Of a DNA stretch of 56,449 nt, positions 38,385 through 46,956 are shown piece after piece. Position numbers and translations under genes: made by a program. Each line of letters begins with the position of its first letter. Positions within the stretch are counted from its first letter, which is position 1. The notes under the pieces were generated by a model. It was not told the origin of the DNA. It searched no databases and saw only the letters and a program-made list of their open reading frames with translations. Origin of the DNA: Actinoplanes sp. NBRC 103695 (GTDB lineage: Bacteria > Actinomycetota > Actinomycetes > Mycobacteriales > Micromonosporaceae); NCBI RefSeq assembly GCF_030269485.1, contig NZ_BSTL01000020.1, positions 1 through 56,449 on the forward strand, read 5' to 3'.

Positions 38385-38572
38385 GCAGTGCACCCTGGTT
38401 CAAGAGCACGAGAAGCGGTCCCAACTGCGACAACTGCGTGGAGGTCGCGTTCGTCAAGGACGCGATCGCGGTCCGTGACTCGAAGAACCCGTCCGGCCCG
38501 GCATTGATCTTCACCGCCGCGGAGTGGGACGCATTCGTCGGCGGGGCCAAGGACGGCGAGTTCGACCTCTGA
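38348..38572 (+). CDS. DUF397 protein
   Basis: A 74-residue DUF397 protein. The family hallmarks are PWFKSTRSGPNCDNCVEVA near residues 16-34, VRDSKNPSGPALIFTAAEWDAFV near 42-64 and a short acidic end. The Cys pair NCDNC is common in the family. The gene starts with GTG within the end of the DUF5753 gene. DUF397 partners are thought to counteract the HTH regulator, in an antitoxin-like arrangement; mechanism here unknown. Confidence 0.92.
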   Translation: MEITTKGFRLDLSSAPWFKSTRSGPNCDNCVEVAFVKDAIAVRDSKNPSGPALIFTAAEWDAFVGGAKDGEFDL

Positions 38573-38582
38573 GCTGCGCCGG

Positions 38583-38613
38583 CCGGCCCTCCGCCCCGCT
38601 GACGGAGGGTCGG
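38583..38613 (+). terminator. Hairpin terminator after the DUF397 gene
   Basis: An 11-base stem with one G-T pair: CCGGCCCTCCG (38583-38593) with CGGAGGGTCGG (38603-38613), loop of nine. It lies ten bases after the DUF397 stop. Confidence 0.75.
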
Positions 38614-38753
38614 CCCCGGTACCGCCACCCCGGCCGCGAGTGCCGCCGACGATGCCCAAATGTCCCATTTGCCGTCGCCCGAACGGGCCAACCTCGTTGA
38701 ACGACCTAAGCGCGGGCCGGACCGCGGTTTGATCACTTCAGCGAGGCGAGACG

Positions 38754-39197
38754 ATGAACGAGAACCTCAGCAACGGTTCCACGACGGCGCAGGATCGCTT
38801 CAGCGGCGGCGTCAGCGCGTACCGGCAGAGCCGCCGTGAGGCCTCCGAGACCGATGGCGAGCTGGTCAGCCGCCGTGACAGCTCGCCGCTGCCCACCCGC
38901 TCGCCCGGCCTGTCGCAAGGGCTCGAGCCGTCCAGCCCTCTGGATCGGGCCGCCAAGCTGCCATCCCTGGACCTGCAGGGCCTGACCGAGCCGGTGTTCT
39001 CGCCCGGCAGCTGGTCGGACACCCCGGCCCTGACCGCCACCGCCTCGTCGATGGCGGACCACCCGCTGCTGCGCGGGCTCCTGCTCGAACTGCCGGCGCG
39101 GGGAACCCTGCCGCCCTCGGAGTGGCTCGACCGCTGGTTCGAGGCCGCCCGGTCGATCCTCGAGCTGCTCTACGTGCAGGAAGCCCGCAACAAGTAA
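38754..39197 (+). CDS. Hypothetical protein
   Basis: A 147-residue soluble protein with no recognisable domain. The first 95 residues are Ser/Thr/Pro/Leu-rich and probably disordered. The last 45 form two likely helices (HPLLRGLLLELPARG, then WLDRWFEAARSILELLYVQEA) that may be a binding motif. The ATG has a GAGGCGAGACG purine stretch ahead. The 11-mer TGATCACTTCA about 20 bases upstream recurs near 39870 ahead of the opposite-strand membrane gene. Confidence 0.7.
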   Translation: MNENLSNGSTTAQDRFSGGVSAYRQSRREASETDGELVSRRDSSPLPTRSPGLSQGLEPSSPLDRAAKLPSLDLQGLTEPVFSPGSWSDTPALTATASSMADHPLLRGLLLELPARGTLPPSEWLDRWFEAARSILELLYVQEARNK

Positions 39198-39209
39198 CCA
39201 GACACTCGG

Positions 39210-39854
39210 TCAGCGCACGAACTGCTTGGGCAGGCGCTTGAGCGGGGCGATCACGCCGACGCTCAGGCGGCTGTGCCGCAGGCCGTGCCGGGTGGCGATC
39301 GCAATGCCGACCAGGCCGGCGACGCCGCAGACGACGCCGACGAGGGTTGTGGTGGGCACGTCGATCACGCCCGCGGCGATCGGCAACCCGGCCACGGCGG
39401 CCAGCCCGGCCAGCTGCATCGGCACCACGACCAGAGGATGCGCGGCGCCGGCGATCAGGCCCGGCGGCACCGGCGCGTGCGGGGCGGTGGTCAGCGCGGC
39501 CGCTCCACGACGGATCTGCGCGAGGCGGCGCACGCTGATCAAGAGCACGACCGCGACGGGTACGCAGACCAGCACGGCGGCCGTCCCCGCCGACTCCGGC
39601 CCCGGCCGGCTCAGGTTGATGATCGGCACCGCCACCAGCATCGCCGTGCCCAGGCCGACCACGCCGGACAGCAGCGCGGAACGGCGGTGCAACGCGGTGG
39701 TCGTGGCCGAGCCCGGCAGCCCGTCGGCGATCAGACCGGCGGCGAACCAGACCACGGCAAGGGCGCCGATCAGGGCGATGTCTGCGACGGTGTCCACATC
39801 GACAGACTTCACCCATCGCGCAACCCGCAAAACCGGGATATCACCGGACGACAC
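39210..39854 (-). CDS. Polytopic membrane protein, unknown
   Basis: A 214-residue integral membrane protein with about five to six hydrophobic segments: near residues 24-46 (VADIALIGALAVVWFAAGLIADG), 60-82, 88-108, 133-152 and 164-186. It has a short basic C-terminal tail (PLKRLPKQFVR). No family is recognised. The start is GTG 39854. It is convergent with the 38754 gene and has a CCCCTAGGGG palindrome over its start region. Confidence 0.75.
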   Translation of the reverse strand: MSSGDIPVLRVARWVKSVDVDTVADIALIGALAVVWFAAGLIADGLPGSATTTALHRRSALLSGVVGLGTAMLVAVPIINLSRPGPESAGTAAVLVCVPVAVVLLISVRRLAQIRRGAAALTTAPHAPVPPGLIAGAAHPLVVVPMQLAGLAAVAGLPIAAGVIDVPTTTLVGVVCGVAGLVGIAIATRHGLRHSRLSVGVIAPLKRLPKQFVR

Positions 39855-39996
39855 CCCTAGGGGCCGTCGTGATCACTTCAGGTCCTGATGCGCTTACGCA
39901 GAGCCATCAGCCGTCCGGGCGAAGTGGACAATCACCCTTGTAGCGCGGTGACGCACACCCTAATGTCGGGTCACGGACTCGACCTGGGGAGGTCGG

Positions 39997-40021
39997 CCGG
40001 GGCCCCACCCAGGGGCCCCGG
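39997..40021 (-). terminator. Terminator of the polysaccharide gene pair
   Basis: A perfect 10-base stem CCGGGGCCCC/GGGGCCCCGG (39997-40006 with 40012-40021) and 5-base loop, nine bases downstream of the WecG-type gene's stop. Confidence 0.8.
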
Positions 40022-40029
40022 CACCGATG

Positions 40030-40836
40030 TCAGACCGCGAAACCGTCCACCGGGGCGTCCGTCGCCGCGGGCGGGGTCGCCTTCCACGCGCCGGAGCGCT
40101 GGGCCGCCAGGCGGGACACGTAGGCCGGGTTGAGCAGGACGTACCGCTTCCACAGGCGCTTGGGCTCGAGGCCCAGCCGCCACAGCCACTCCAGCGCGTA
40201 CTTCTGCATCCACGCCGGCGGGTTCCGCAGCAGGCCGGCGTGATAGTCGAACGCCGCGCCGACAGCCAGTAGCGGCATGTCGAGCAGCGGGCGCATCGCG
40301 TACGCGAAAACCTCCTGGCGCGGACAACCCAGGCCGACCAGCACGATCCTCGCCCCGGACGCCTTGATGCGCTCGGCGATCTCCGCCGGCTCGCCCGGCT
40401 GGGCCTTGCGGAACTTGGACGCCTCGACCCCCGCGAGCTTCAGCGCCGGGAACATGCCCTCCAACGCCGGGACCAGCTTGTCCAGGGTCGGCTGAGTGGA
40501 GCCGTACAGATAAACCGGAAGCCCTTCCGCGGCGGCCTCGCGCAGCACACGCAGGGTGAGCTCGGGGCCGTAGACGCGGTCGGACAGGCCGGCGTGGTGC
40601 AGCATGTTGAGCGCGCCACGGACCGGCTGGCCGTCCGGCGTCACCAGATCGAACGAGTTGAGCCGGGCGTTGTGCGCCGGATCCTGCACACCGGTCATCA
40701 CGCCGTGCACGGCCAGGGCGGTCACCGCGTACGGGCGGCGGTCGCGGGCGGCCTGCAGGATCTTGGCGGTGGCCGCCTCGTAGTCGACCATGTCGACCAG
40801 GACGCCCAGCACGTTGCCCTTGCCCTTGTCGATCAT
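40030..40836 (-). CDS. WecG/TagA/CpsF-family glycosyltransferase
   Basis: A 268-residue glycosyltransferase of the GT26 family, whose members add N-acetylmannosamine-type sugars to lipid-linked intermediates for teichoic acid or capsule. Characteristic blocks are NSFDLVTPDGQPVRGALNML near residue 60-80, GLPVYLYGSTQPTLDKL near 105-121, ARIVLVGLGCPRQEVFAYAM near 165-185 and AVGAAFDYHAG. ATG 40836 overlaps the epimerase stop in an ATGA arrangement, so translation is coupled. The long frame upstream of this start is a shadow of the epimerase gene. Confidence 0.9.
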   Translation of the reverse strand: MIDKGKGNVLGVLVDMVDYEAATAKILQAARDRRPYAVTALAVHGVMTGVQDPAHNARLNSFDLVTPDGQPVRGALNMLHHAGLSDRVYGPELTLRVLREAAAEGLPVYLYGSTQPTLDKLVPALEGMFPALKLAGVEASKFRKAQPGEPAEIAERIKASGARIVLVGLGCPRQEVFAYAMRPLLDMPLLAVGAAFDYHAGLLRNPPAWMQKYALEWLWRLGLEPKRLWKRYVLLNPAYVSRLAAQRSGAWKATPPAATDAPVDGFAV

Positions 40837-41906
40837 TTCTGGGGCACCCACTTGCCGACGTTGGCCTCGTAGATCTCCTGGAGGATCATCGGCACGTCGT
40901 AGACCTGCTTCCACTCCGGGTAGTCGGCCTGGAAGCGGGCGTTCGAGCCGATCCACCACTTGTGGTCGCCGACCCGGTTCTCGTCCTTGTACTCGGTGAT
41001 CATCTCCTGGCCGGAGATCTTCTCGCACAGGGCGAAGGCCTCGAGGTGCGACGAGTTGGAGAAGCGGCCGCCGCCCAGGTTGTAGACAGCGCCCGAGCGC
41101 GGCTTGCGGAAGAACGCCTCGAACGCGGTCAGCACGTCGTGGCTGTGGATCGAGTCGCGGACCATCTTGCCCTGGTACCCGAAGATCTTGTACGTGCGGC
41201 GTTCCATGTTGCAGCGCATCACGTAGCCCAGGTAACCGTGCAGCTCGGTGGCGGAATGGGCCGGCCCGGTCAGGGTGCCGCCGCGGAACAGGGCCGTCTT
41301 CATGCCGAAGTAACGGCCGTACTCCTGAACCATGACGTCGGCCGCGACCTTCGACGCGCCGAAGACCGAGTGCAGGCACTGGTCGATCGACATGTCCTCG
41401 GTGATGCCGTCGTAGTACGGGTGGTCCGTCGCCAGCTCCCAGCGGGTCTCCTGCTCCTCGAGCGGGAGAGTGTTGGGGCGGTCGCCGTAGACCTTGTTCG
41501 TGGAGCAGTGGATCACCGGCGCGTCGATCGCGTGGTCGCGGACGTTCTGCAGGACGTTCAGCGTGCCCGTCGCGTTGACGTCGAAGTCGGTGAAGGGATC
41601 ACGCACCGCCCAGTCGTGGGACGGCTGAGCCGCGGTGTGGATCACCACCGCGATGTCCTTGCCGTACTTGGCGAAGATCCGCTGGAGGCCGTCGCGGTCC
41701 CGGATGTCGATGCCGTGATGGCTGTACTTACTACCGAGCTCGTCCTGGAGCCTTGTGACGTTCCACGCGGTGGACGCCTCGGGGCCGAAGAACTCCTGGC
41801 GCATGTCGTTGTCGATACCGACGATGTCCAGGCCGAGACCAGCGAAGTGCCGCACCGCCTCTGAGCCGATCAGCCCACCGGAACCGGTAACCAGCGCAAC
41901 ACTCAC
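40833..41906 (-). CDS. NAD-dependent nucleotide-sugar epimerase (CDP-paratose 2-epimerase-like)
   Basis: A 357-residue extended short-chain dehydrogenase. It has the Rossmann motif TGSGGLIGSEAV near residues 7-18 (GxxGxxG), the adenosine-side Asp in GIDNDM, the AAQPSHDWAVRDP block and a CST...YGD region with the Tyr/Lys site represented by HSVFGASKVAADV, as in tyvelose/paratose epimerases (RfbE type). GTG 41906 is preferred because GGAGGG precedes it and the Rossmann strand starts at once; the longer frame has a non-conserved leader. With the downstream GT26 gene it forms a two-gene unit for a cell-surface glycan; the sugar is unknown. Confidence 0.87.
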   Translation of the reverse strand: MSVALVTGSGGLIGSEAVRHFAGLGLDIVGIDNDMRQEFFGPEASTAWNVTRLQDELGSKYSHHGIDIRDRDGLQRIFAKYGKDIAVVIHTAAQPSHDWAVRDPFTDFDVNATGTLNVLQNVRDHAIDAPVIHCSTNKVYGDRPNTLPLEEQETRWELATDHPYYDGITEDMSIDQCLHSVFGASKVAADVMVQEYGRYFGMKTALFRGGTLTGPAHSATELHGYLGYVMRCNMERRTYKIFGYQGKMVRDSIHSHDVLTAFEAFFRKPRSGAVYNLGGGRFSNSSHLEAFALCEKISGQEMITEYKDENRVGDHKWWIGSNARFQADYPEWKQVYDVPMILQEIYEANVGKWVPQK

Positions 41907-42383
41907 AGAAACACCCCTCCAGCCCTTGCAAAACCCGGCCGCGAGCATAGCGCTTCCGGTCTTCTCATCCTTAAAGCTCCGACCCGGGGCCGCCGCCAGG
42001 GTTCTCCTTGGCGTTGGTGCGGCCGCCCACTCCTGGGTGGTCCGTTGCGGACAGGTCAAGAGCGGGCACCGGCGGGAGGGGGTTGGTCCAGGCGCGGGGT
42101 TGGGCTCGGGGCCCCTCTGCGGCTCGGGCGATTAGTTGCGGTCACATTCAAACCCTGCCCTGCGGCGGTGCCGTCGCTGCTGGCGGTGCTCCTCGCGGTG
42201 CGGGCCGAGGCTGGGGGCACGGCAGCTGCCAATTTGATGCTTACTCGAGGCGGCCGGCCAAGCGCAGCTCAGGCTCGGCGTCGCTGGTCCGGCTTTGAGA
42301 TTCACCCGGAAGGCGGCGAGTCACCCCAGAGTGACCATCGCAACGTGGGGGTTTCCGGGGGCTCGGCCCCCGGAGCAGGCATA
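41907..42383. other. Gene-free region between the polysaccharide pair and the tRNA
   Basis: About 480 bases with no convincing gene. It should hold the promoter of the epimerase operon near 41910-41990. A 9-base-stem hairpin lies at 42354-42374. Open frames across it are Gly/Arg-rich shadows. Confidence 0.5.
42354..42374. terminator. GC hairpin downstream of tRNA-Leu
   Basis: TCCGGGGGC pairs with GCCCCCGGA around a 3-base loop; together with the larger hairpin next to the tRNA it makes a double terminator. Confidence 0.6.
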
Positions 42384-42454
42384 CCAGTGAGACGACGAAG
42401 GCCCGCTGAGCGAGCGCTCTTTGCTCGCACAACGGGCCTTCGTCGTCTCACTGG
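42384..42454 (-). terminator. 22-base-pair terminator hairpin fused to the tRNA 3' end
   Basis: A perfect 22-base inverted repeat: 42384-42405 with 42433-42454, 27-base loop with an inner GCGAGC/GCTCGC stem. On the minus strand the first arm begins with the CCA of the tRNA, so the terminator stem starts at the very end of the mature tRNA. Confidence 0.9.
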
Positions 42455-42537
42455 TGGGGATGGGGGGAGTTGAACCCCCACGTCCTTTCGGACACACGGA
42501 CCTGAACCGTGCGCGTCTGCCATTCCGCCACATCCCC
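42452..42537 (-). tRNA. tRNA-Leu (anticodon CAG)
   Basis: The acceptor GGGGATG pairs with CATCCCC, the discriminator is A and the CCA is encoded. The anticodon arm is CACGG-TTCAGGT-CCGTG with anticodon CAG (42502-42504), reading CUG. A long variable arm (TGTCCGAAAGGACG) is the class II feature of Leu tRNAs, and the T loop reads GTTCAAC. The same tRNA flanks fhaA in mycobacteria. A TAATCT box on the minus strand (42560-42565) is a possible -10 element. Confidence 0.97.
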
Positions 42538-42729
42538 GTGACGCGTTGCTAGCTGCGACAGATTACGCTGTCCCAGTTAGCGCTAGAGCATAGAAGTCTT
42601 GCGCCGCCGAGAACATTAGCACGGCGGGGTTGGACGTTATACGAGGGTCAGAAGTGCCGGTCGCTCTTCACAGGGACGCGCAAGCGGCGGCCGGATACCA
42701 TCATGTCCTCGGAACCCGAGGAGGAGCCG

Positions 42730-43497
42730 GTGAGCGTGCTGCAGCGCTTCGAGAAGCGGTTGGAAGGCCTGGTCGAGGGGGCCTTCGCGAAGGTGTTCAA
42801 GGGTGTCGTACACCCGGTGGAGATTCTTAACGCCATGCAGCGGGAGGCCGAGGCGCACAAGGCCATCCTTGCCGGTGGCCGCACGCTGGTGCCGAACCGT
42901 TATGTGATCGATCTGTCTCCGTACGACCACAGCCGGTTGGCGCCGTATGCCGCCGCGCTGGCGCAGGAGCTGGCGCAGTCGCAGGCCGAGTTCATCGGTG
43001 AGCAGGCCTGGACGGTGTACGGCGACGTGATAGTGGAGATCGAGCGGGGGGACGGGCTGGACACCGGCATGTTCCGGGTGACCGCGGAGGTCTACACCGG
43101 TGGCGAGGTCGCCCCGGTGCACGAGCCCGCGTACGACGCCGGTCCGCAGTACTCGCCCTACGACCAGCAGGGCGGGGGCTACCAGCAGCACGGCGGCGGT
43201 GGCGGGCACAATGGGCGCAATGTCGGCCTGGTGTCCGGTGACGGGCGTACGTACCCGTTGCAGATGGGCTCCACGGTCATCGGCCGTGGTGACCAGGCGA
43301 ACCTGCGCCTGCCGGACGTGGGCATCTCACGCCGGCACGCCCGACTGGACTACGACGGTAGTCAGGTTGTGCTGACCGATCTGGGCTCGACGAACGGGAC
43401 GATGGTCAACGGCCAGCGTGTCTCGGCCGTGGCGCTCAACCCGGGCGACATGATCCAGTTGGGCACGACCACCCTCACGTTCCGAGTGGATGGCTAG
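42730..43497 (+). CDS. fhaA: FhaA: DUF3662 and FHA domain protein
   Basis: A 255-residue cytoplasmic regulator. The N-terminal DUF3662 domain (LQRFEKRLEGLVEGAFAKVF to about residue 120) is followed by a Gln/Gly/Tyr-rich linker (about 125-165) and a C-terminal FHA domain: STVIGRGDQANLRLPDVGIS, RRHARL, DLGSTNGTMVNG. FHA domains bind phosphothreonine; mycobacterial FhaA binds PknB targets and MviN to limit peptidoglycan synthesis. The mycobacterial protein is about twice as long because of its linker. GTG 42730 follows GAGGAGGAG; ATG 42703 would add nine residues. It is first gene of the operon, divergent from tRNA-Leu. Confidence 0.93.
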   Translation: MSVLQRFEKRLEGLVEGAFAKVFKGVVHPVEILNAMQREAEAHKAILAGGRTLVPNRYVIDLSPYDHSRLAPYAAALAQELAQSQAEFIGEQAWTVYGDVIVEIERGDGLDTGMFRVTAEVYTGGEVAPVHEPAYDAGPQYSPYDQQGGGYQQHGGGGGHNGRNVGLVSGDGRTYPLQMGSTVIGRGDQANLRLPDVGISRRHARLDYDGSQVVLTDLGSTNGTMVNGQRVSAVALNPGDMIQLGTTTLTFRVDG

Positions 43498-43502
43498 CCA
43501 CC

Positions 43503-43988
43503 TTGCCCGAATTCGTCCTCACCGTTGCCCGGTTCGGCTTCCTCATCCTGCTGTGGATCTTCGTGTTCACGGTGGTGGGGGTCATTCGCCGGGACCTCTT
43601 CGGCAGTTCGCGGTCCAAGAGCATCGTCGCCAGCCCGCGTGGGGTGGGCGGCGCGGTGCTCGGGGGCCCGGCGCCGGCGAAGGCGAAACGCGGTAAGGCG
43701 GCTCGGCAGCTCGTGGTGACCGCCGGTCAGCTGGCCGGTACGCGGATCACTCTCGGGGAGGCGCAGATCACGATCGGACGTGCCGAGGATTCCACCCTCG
43801 TCATCACCGACGACTTCGCCTCGGCTCGGCACGCCCGCCTGGTTTCCCGCGATGGCCAGTGGTTCGTCGAGGATCTCGGCTCGACGAACGGCACTTATCT
43901 CGATCGCGGTAAGGTCTCCGGACCTACCCCCGTCCCCCTTGGTGTGCCGATCCGCATCGGCCGCACGTCACTCGAGTTACGGCCATGA
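43503..43988 (+). CDS. fhaB: FhaB/FipA: membrane-anchored FHA protein
   Basis: A 161-residue protein with an N-terminal transmembrane helix (about 8-28, FGFLILLWIFVFTVVGVI), a basic linker and a C-terminal FHA domain (about 85-155: ITIGRAEDSTLVI, SARHARL, DLGSTNGTYLD). In mycobacteria it is a PknA/PknB substrate linked to the division proteins FtsZ and FtsQ. The start is TTG 43503, five bases after the fhaA stop. Its end overlaps the pstP start by four bases. Confidence 0.93.
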   Translation: MPEFVLTVARFGFLILLWIFVFTVVGVIRRDLFGSSRSKSIVASPRGVGGAVLGGPAPAKAKRGKAARQLVVTAGQLAGTRITLGEAQITIGRAEDSTLVITDDFASARHARLVSRDGQWFVEDLGSTNGTYLDRGKVSGPTPVPLGVPIRIGRTSLELRP

Positions 43989-45418
43989 CCCTGACCCTGC
44001 GCTACGCCGCCCAAAGCGACCGCGGTCTGATCCGAGACGGAAACCAGGATTCCGTCTACGCCGGACCGCGGCTCCTCGCTGTCGCCGACGGCATGGGCGG
44101 GATGGCAGCCGGCGACGTCGCCAGCAACATCGTGATCGCCGCGATGGCCCCGCTGGACGAGGACGTCCCCGGCGACGCCCTGGTGGACGCCCTCCGTCAT
44201 GCGGTGGGTAACGCCAACCAGACGCTGCGTGACACCGTGGACGCCAATCCGCACCTGGAGGGCATGGGCACCACGCTGACCGCTGTGCTCTTCTCCGGCA
44301 GCAAGATCGGCATGGTGCACATCGGTGACAGCCGGGCCTACATGCTCCGGCAGGGCGAGTTCGCCCAGATCACCAAGGACGACACCTACGTTCAGATGCT
44401 GGTCGACGAGGGCCGGATCAGCCCGGAGGAGGCGAGCAGCCACCCGCAGCGGTCGCTGCTGACCCGCGCGCTGGACGGCCGGGACATCGACCCGGAGTAC
44501 TCGGTCCGCCAGGTGCTCAAGGGCGACCGCTACCTGATCTGCAGCGACGGGCTGTCCGGCGTGGTGAGCGCCGAGACGATCGGCGAGAGCATGCGGGACA
44601 TCCCGGACGCTCAGGCGTGCTGCGAGCGTCTCGTGCAGCTGGCGCTGCGCGGCGGCGGGCCGGACAACATCACCGTGGTGATCGCCGACGCGACCGACGC
44701 CAACATCATGGAACAGGCGCCCATCGTCGGTGGCGCGGCCGCCCAGGACCGCGGCAACTCGACCGTGGCCGACGCGTCCACCGCCGCCGCGCGGGCGGCC
44801 GCCCTGCACGCGCCGCCGCGCCCGGCACAGCCGGACCCGTCCGCGTACGAGACTCCGGAGCCGGAGCCGAAACGGCATCCCGTGCGTACCGGTCTGCTCC
44901 TGCTCCTCCTTCTCGCCGTGCTCGGCGGCGGCCTGTTCCTGGGCTGGCAGTACACGCAGGACCAGTACTACGTGGGCGCGACCGATTCCGGTCAGCTGGC
45001 CATCTTCCGCGGCGTGCCGGGTGAGGTGGCCGGGCTCGACCTGTCCAGCGTCAACCAGACCAGCCCGGCGCGGCTCGACGACCTGACCACGACCGCGCAG
45101 GAACGCGTCAAGCGGGGCATCCAGGCGGAGAACCGCCCGGACGCCGAGCGCCGGCTCGCCGAGCTGACCAGCGACGAGCCGACCAACCCCAACCTCAAGC
45201 CGATCTGTGCGGTCGGCCCGACCACGCCGGCCTCGACACCGGCGACCACTCCTACGACGCCATCCGTCGCGCCCTCCGCGGCCGGAGATCCCTCCGCACC
45301 GGGCCGGAACAACGCCTCCTCGGCACCGGCCTCCGCGCCCGTCACCACGCCGGACGCTCAGCCCTCCGACGCTGCGCCGCCGGTCATCCCGCCGGTCGGT
45401 TGCCGCCCGGTCGACTGA
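43985..45418 (+). CDS. pstP: PstP: PP2C-type Ser/Thr phosphatase
   Basis: A 477-residue membrane phosphatase that reverses PknA/PknB phosphorylation. The catalytic PP2C domain (1-236) has RDGNQDSVYAGPRL with the first metal Asp near 20, VADGMGGMAAGD, VHIGDSRAYMLR near 118-129, ICSDGLSG near 180 and GGGPDNITVV near 222. A Pro-rich juxtamembrane region follows, then a transmembrane helix at about 303-323 (LLLLLLAVLGGGLFLGW) and an exported domain ending in a Pro/Thr/Ser tail. ATG 43985 overlaps fhaB. This is the sole phosphatase of the operon. Confidence 0.95.
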   Translation: MTLTLRYAAQSDRGLIRDGNQDSVYAGPRLLAVADGMGGMAAGDVASNIVIAAMAPLDEDVPGDALVDALRHAVGNANQTLRDTVDANPHLEGMGTTLTAVLFSGSKIGMVHIGDSRAYMLRQGEFAQITKDDTYVQMLVDEGRISPEEASSHPQRSLLTRALDGRDIDPEYSVRQVLKGDRYLICSDGLSGVVSAETIGESMRDIPDAQACCERLVQLALRGGGPDNITVVIADATDANIMEQAPIVGGAAAQDRGNSTVADASTAAARAAALHAPPRPAQPDPSAYETPEPEPKRHPVRTGLLLLLLLAVLGGGLFLGWQYTQDQYYVGATDSGQLAIFRGVPGEVAGLDLSSVNQTSPARLDDLTTTAQERVKRGIQAENRPDAERRLAELTSDEPTNPNLKPICAVGPTTPASTPATTPTTPSVAPSAAGDPSAPGRNNASSAPASAPVTTPDAQPSDAAPPVIPPVGCRPVD

Positions 45419-45450
45419 GCTTCCGCTCACCACGTCTGGGGACTGCTCTC

Positions 45451-46956
45451 TTGACCGCGCCCGCAGTACCGGCCCCGACACCCGCCTCGACGGGTGAGAT
45501 GCCGCGTATCCCGGGGTTGAAGACCCACCGCAACGCGGAGCTGGGTCTGCTCGGCTTCTCGATGGTTCTGGTCGCGGTGTACGGCGCCACGGTGGAGGCG
45601 AACCAATACGACAAGATCAGCTCGACGTTCTGGGTGCCGGCCGCGCTGCTGAGCCTGCTGTTCCTGAGCCTGCACGTGGTGATCAGGTTCACCGCGCCGT
45701 TCGCCGACCCGGTGCTGCTGCCCGCGGTCGCGCTGGTCAACGGCATGGGCGTGGGCTTCCTGCGGCGGCTGGACATCGCCAAGGCGATCTCCGACAAGGA
45801 CCCGTACCCGGGGTTCTTCGCCGGGGTCGGTGGCCGTCAGCTCGCCTGGACGCTGGCGTCGCTGATCCTGGCGGCGGTGCTGCTCCTGGTCATCAGAGAT
45901 CACAAACAGGTATCGAAATACGCCTACACCCTGGGTCTGATCGGCATCGTCCTGGTGATGATCCCGGCCGTGCTGCCGAGGAGCCTCTCCGAGATCAACG
46001 GCGCGAAGCTGTGGATCCGGATCGGCGGCTTCTCCATCCAGCCGGGTGAGTTCGCCAAACTGGCGCTGGTCTCGTTCTTCGCCTACTACCTGGTCCGCAA
46101 GCGCGAGGTGTTGTCGCTGGCCAGCAAGCGTTTCCTGGGCATCGACTTCCCGCGCGGCCGCGACCTGGGCCCGGTCGTCACGGTCTGGCTGCTCAGCCTC
46201 CTGGTCCTGGTGTTCGAGAAGGACCTGGGTACCGCGCTGCTGTACTTCGGCCTGTTCGTGGTGACGCTCTACTGCGCCACCGAACGAGCCAGCTGGCTGA
46301 TCATCGGTCTGCTGATGTTCTTCGGCGGCGTCTACGTCGCCTACTTACTGGGCGAGTCGGTGGGCGGCCCGTTCGCGAACTTCTACGACCGCGCGCAGGT
46401 CTGGCTCGACCCGTTCAACGCCGAGTTCTACGAACGCGAGGTCGGCGGCAGCTATCAGCTGGTCCAGGGCCTGCTCGGCCTGGGTACGGGCGGGCTGTTC
46501 GGCACCGGCCCGGGCGCCGGCTCGCCGGGTTTCGTCCCCGAGGTGCGCAACGACTTCATCTTCGCCGGCATGGGCGAGGAGATCGGCCTGTTCGGCCTCT
46601 CCGCGCTGCTGGTGATCTACTTGCTGATCGTCGAGCGGGGCCTGCGCGCGGCGATCGCGGTGCGTGACTCCTTCGGCAAGCTGGTCGCCGGTGGCCTCGC
46701 GTTCACCCTGGGCTTGCAGGTCTTCGTCATCGTTGGAGGTATCACCGGGCTGATCCCGCTGACCGGCCAGACCACCCCGTTCCTGTCATCCGGAGGTTCC
46801 TCACTCATGGCGAACTGGCTACTTGTCGCCATGTTGCTCCGAATCTCCGATGCGGGGCGCAAGCCGGCGTCGGGCGGTCCGCAGGACCGCGCGGCCGGCC
46901 CCAAGCAGCCGCCCGCCCAGCTGCACGGCGCCATGACGGAGGTGATCAAGCCGTGA
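45451..46956 (+). CDS. rodA: RodA/FtsW SEDS peptidoglycan glycosyltransferase
   Basis: A 501-residue SEDS polymerase with about twelve membrane helices that builds glycan strands from lipid II. Family motifs include GAKLWIRIGGFSIQPGEFAKLAL (cited as the GAxxWI and QPxE segments, near residues 185-207), FEKDLGTALLYFGLF with the catalytic-type Asp, and GGITGLIPLTGQTTPFLSSGGSSL in the late helix region. The N-terminal 30 residues are polar. TTG 45451 is used; the upstream frame overlaps pstP and ATG 45499 is a further option. Its stop overlaps the pbpA start by four bases, matching the known RodA/PbpA partnership. Confidence 0.93.
   Translation: MTAPAVPAPTPASTGEMPRIPGLKTHRNAELGLLGFSMVLVAVYGATVEANQYDKISSTFWVPAALLSLLFLSLHVVIRFTAPFADPVLLPAVALVNGMGVGFLRRLDIAKAISDKDPYPGFFAGVGGRQLAWTLASLILAAVLLLVIRDHKQVSKYAYTLGLIGIVLVMIPAVLPRSLSEINGAKLWIRIGGFSIQPGEFAKLALVSFFAYYLVRKREVLSLASKRFLGIDFPRGRDLGPVVTVWLLSLLVLVFEKDLGTALLYFGLFVVTLYCATERASWLIIGLLMFFGGVYVAYLLGESVGGPFANFYDRAQVWLDPFNAEFYEREVGGSYQLVQGLLGLGTGGLFGTGPGAGSPGFVPEVRNDFIFAGMGEEIGLFGLSALLVIYLLIVERGLRAAIAVRDSFGKLVAGGLAFTLGLQVFVIVGGITGLIPLTGQTTPFLSSGGSSLMANWLLVAMLLRISDAGRKPASGGPQDRAAGPKQPPAQLHGAMTEVIKP

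Noticed and set aside
39926..39934. Possible DnaA box (GTGGACAA)
   Set aside because: A single imperfect copy with no cluster of boxes and no dnaA/dnaN nearby; not an origin.
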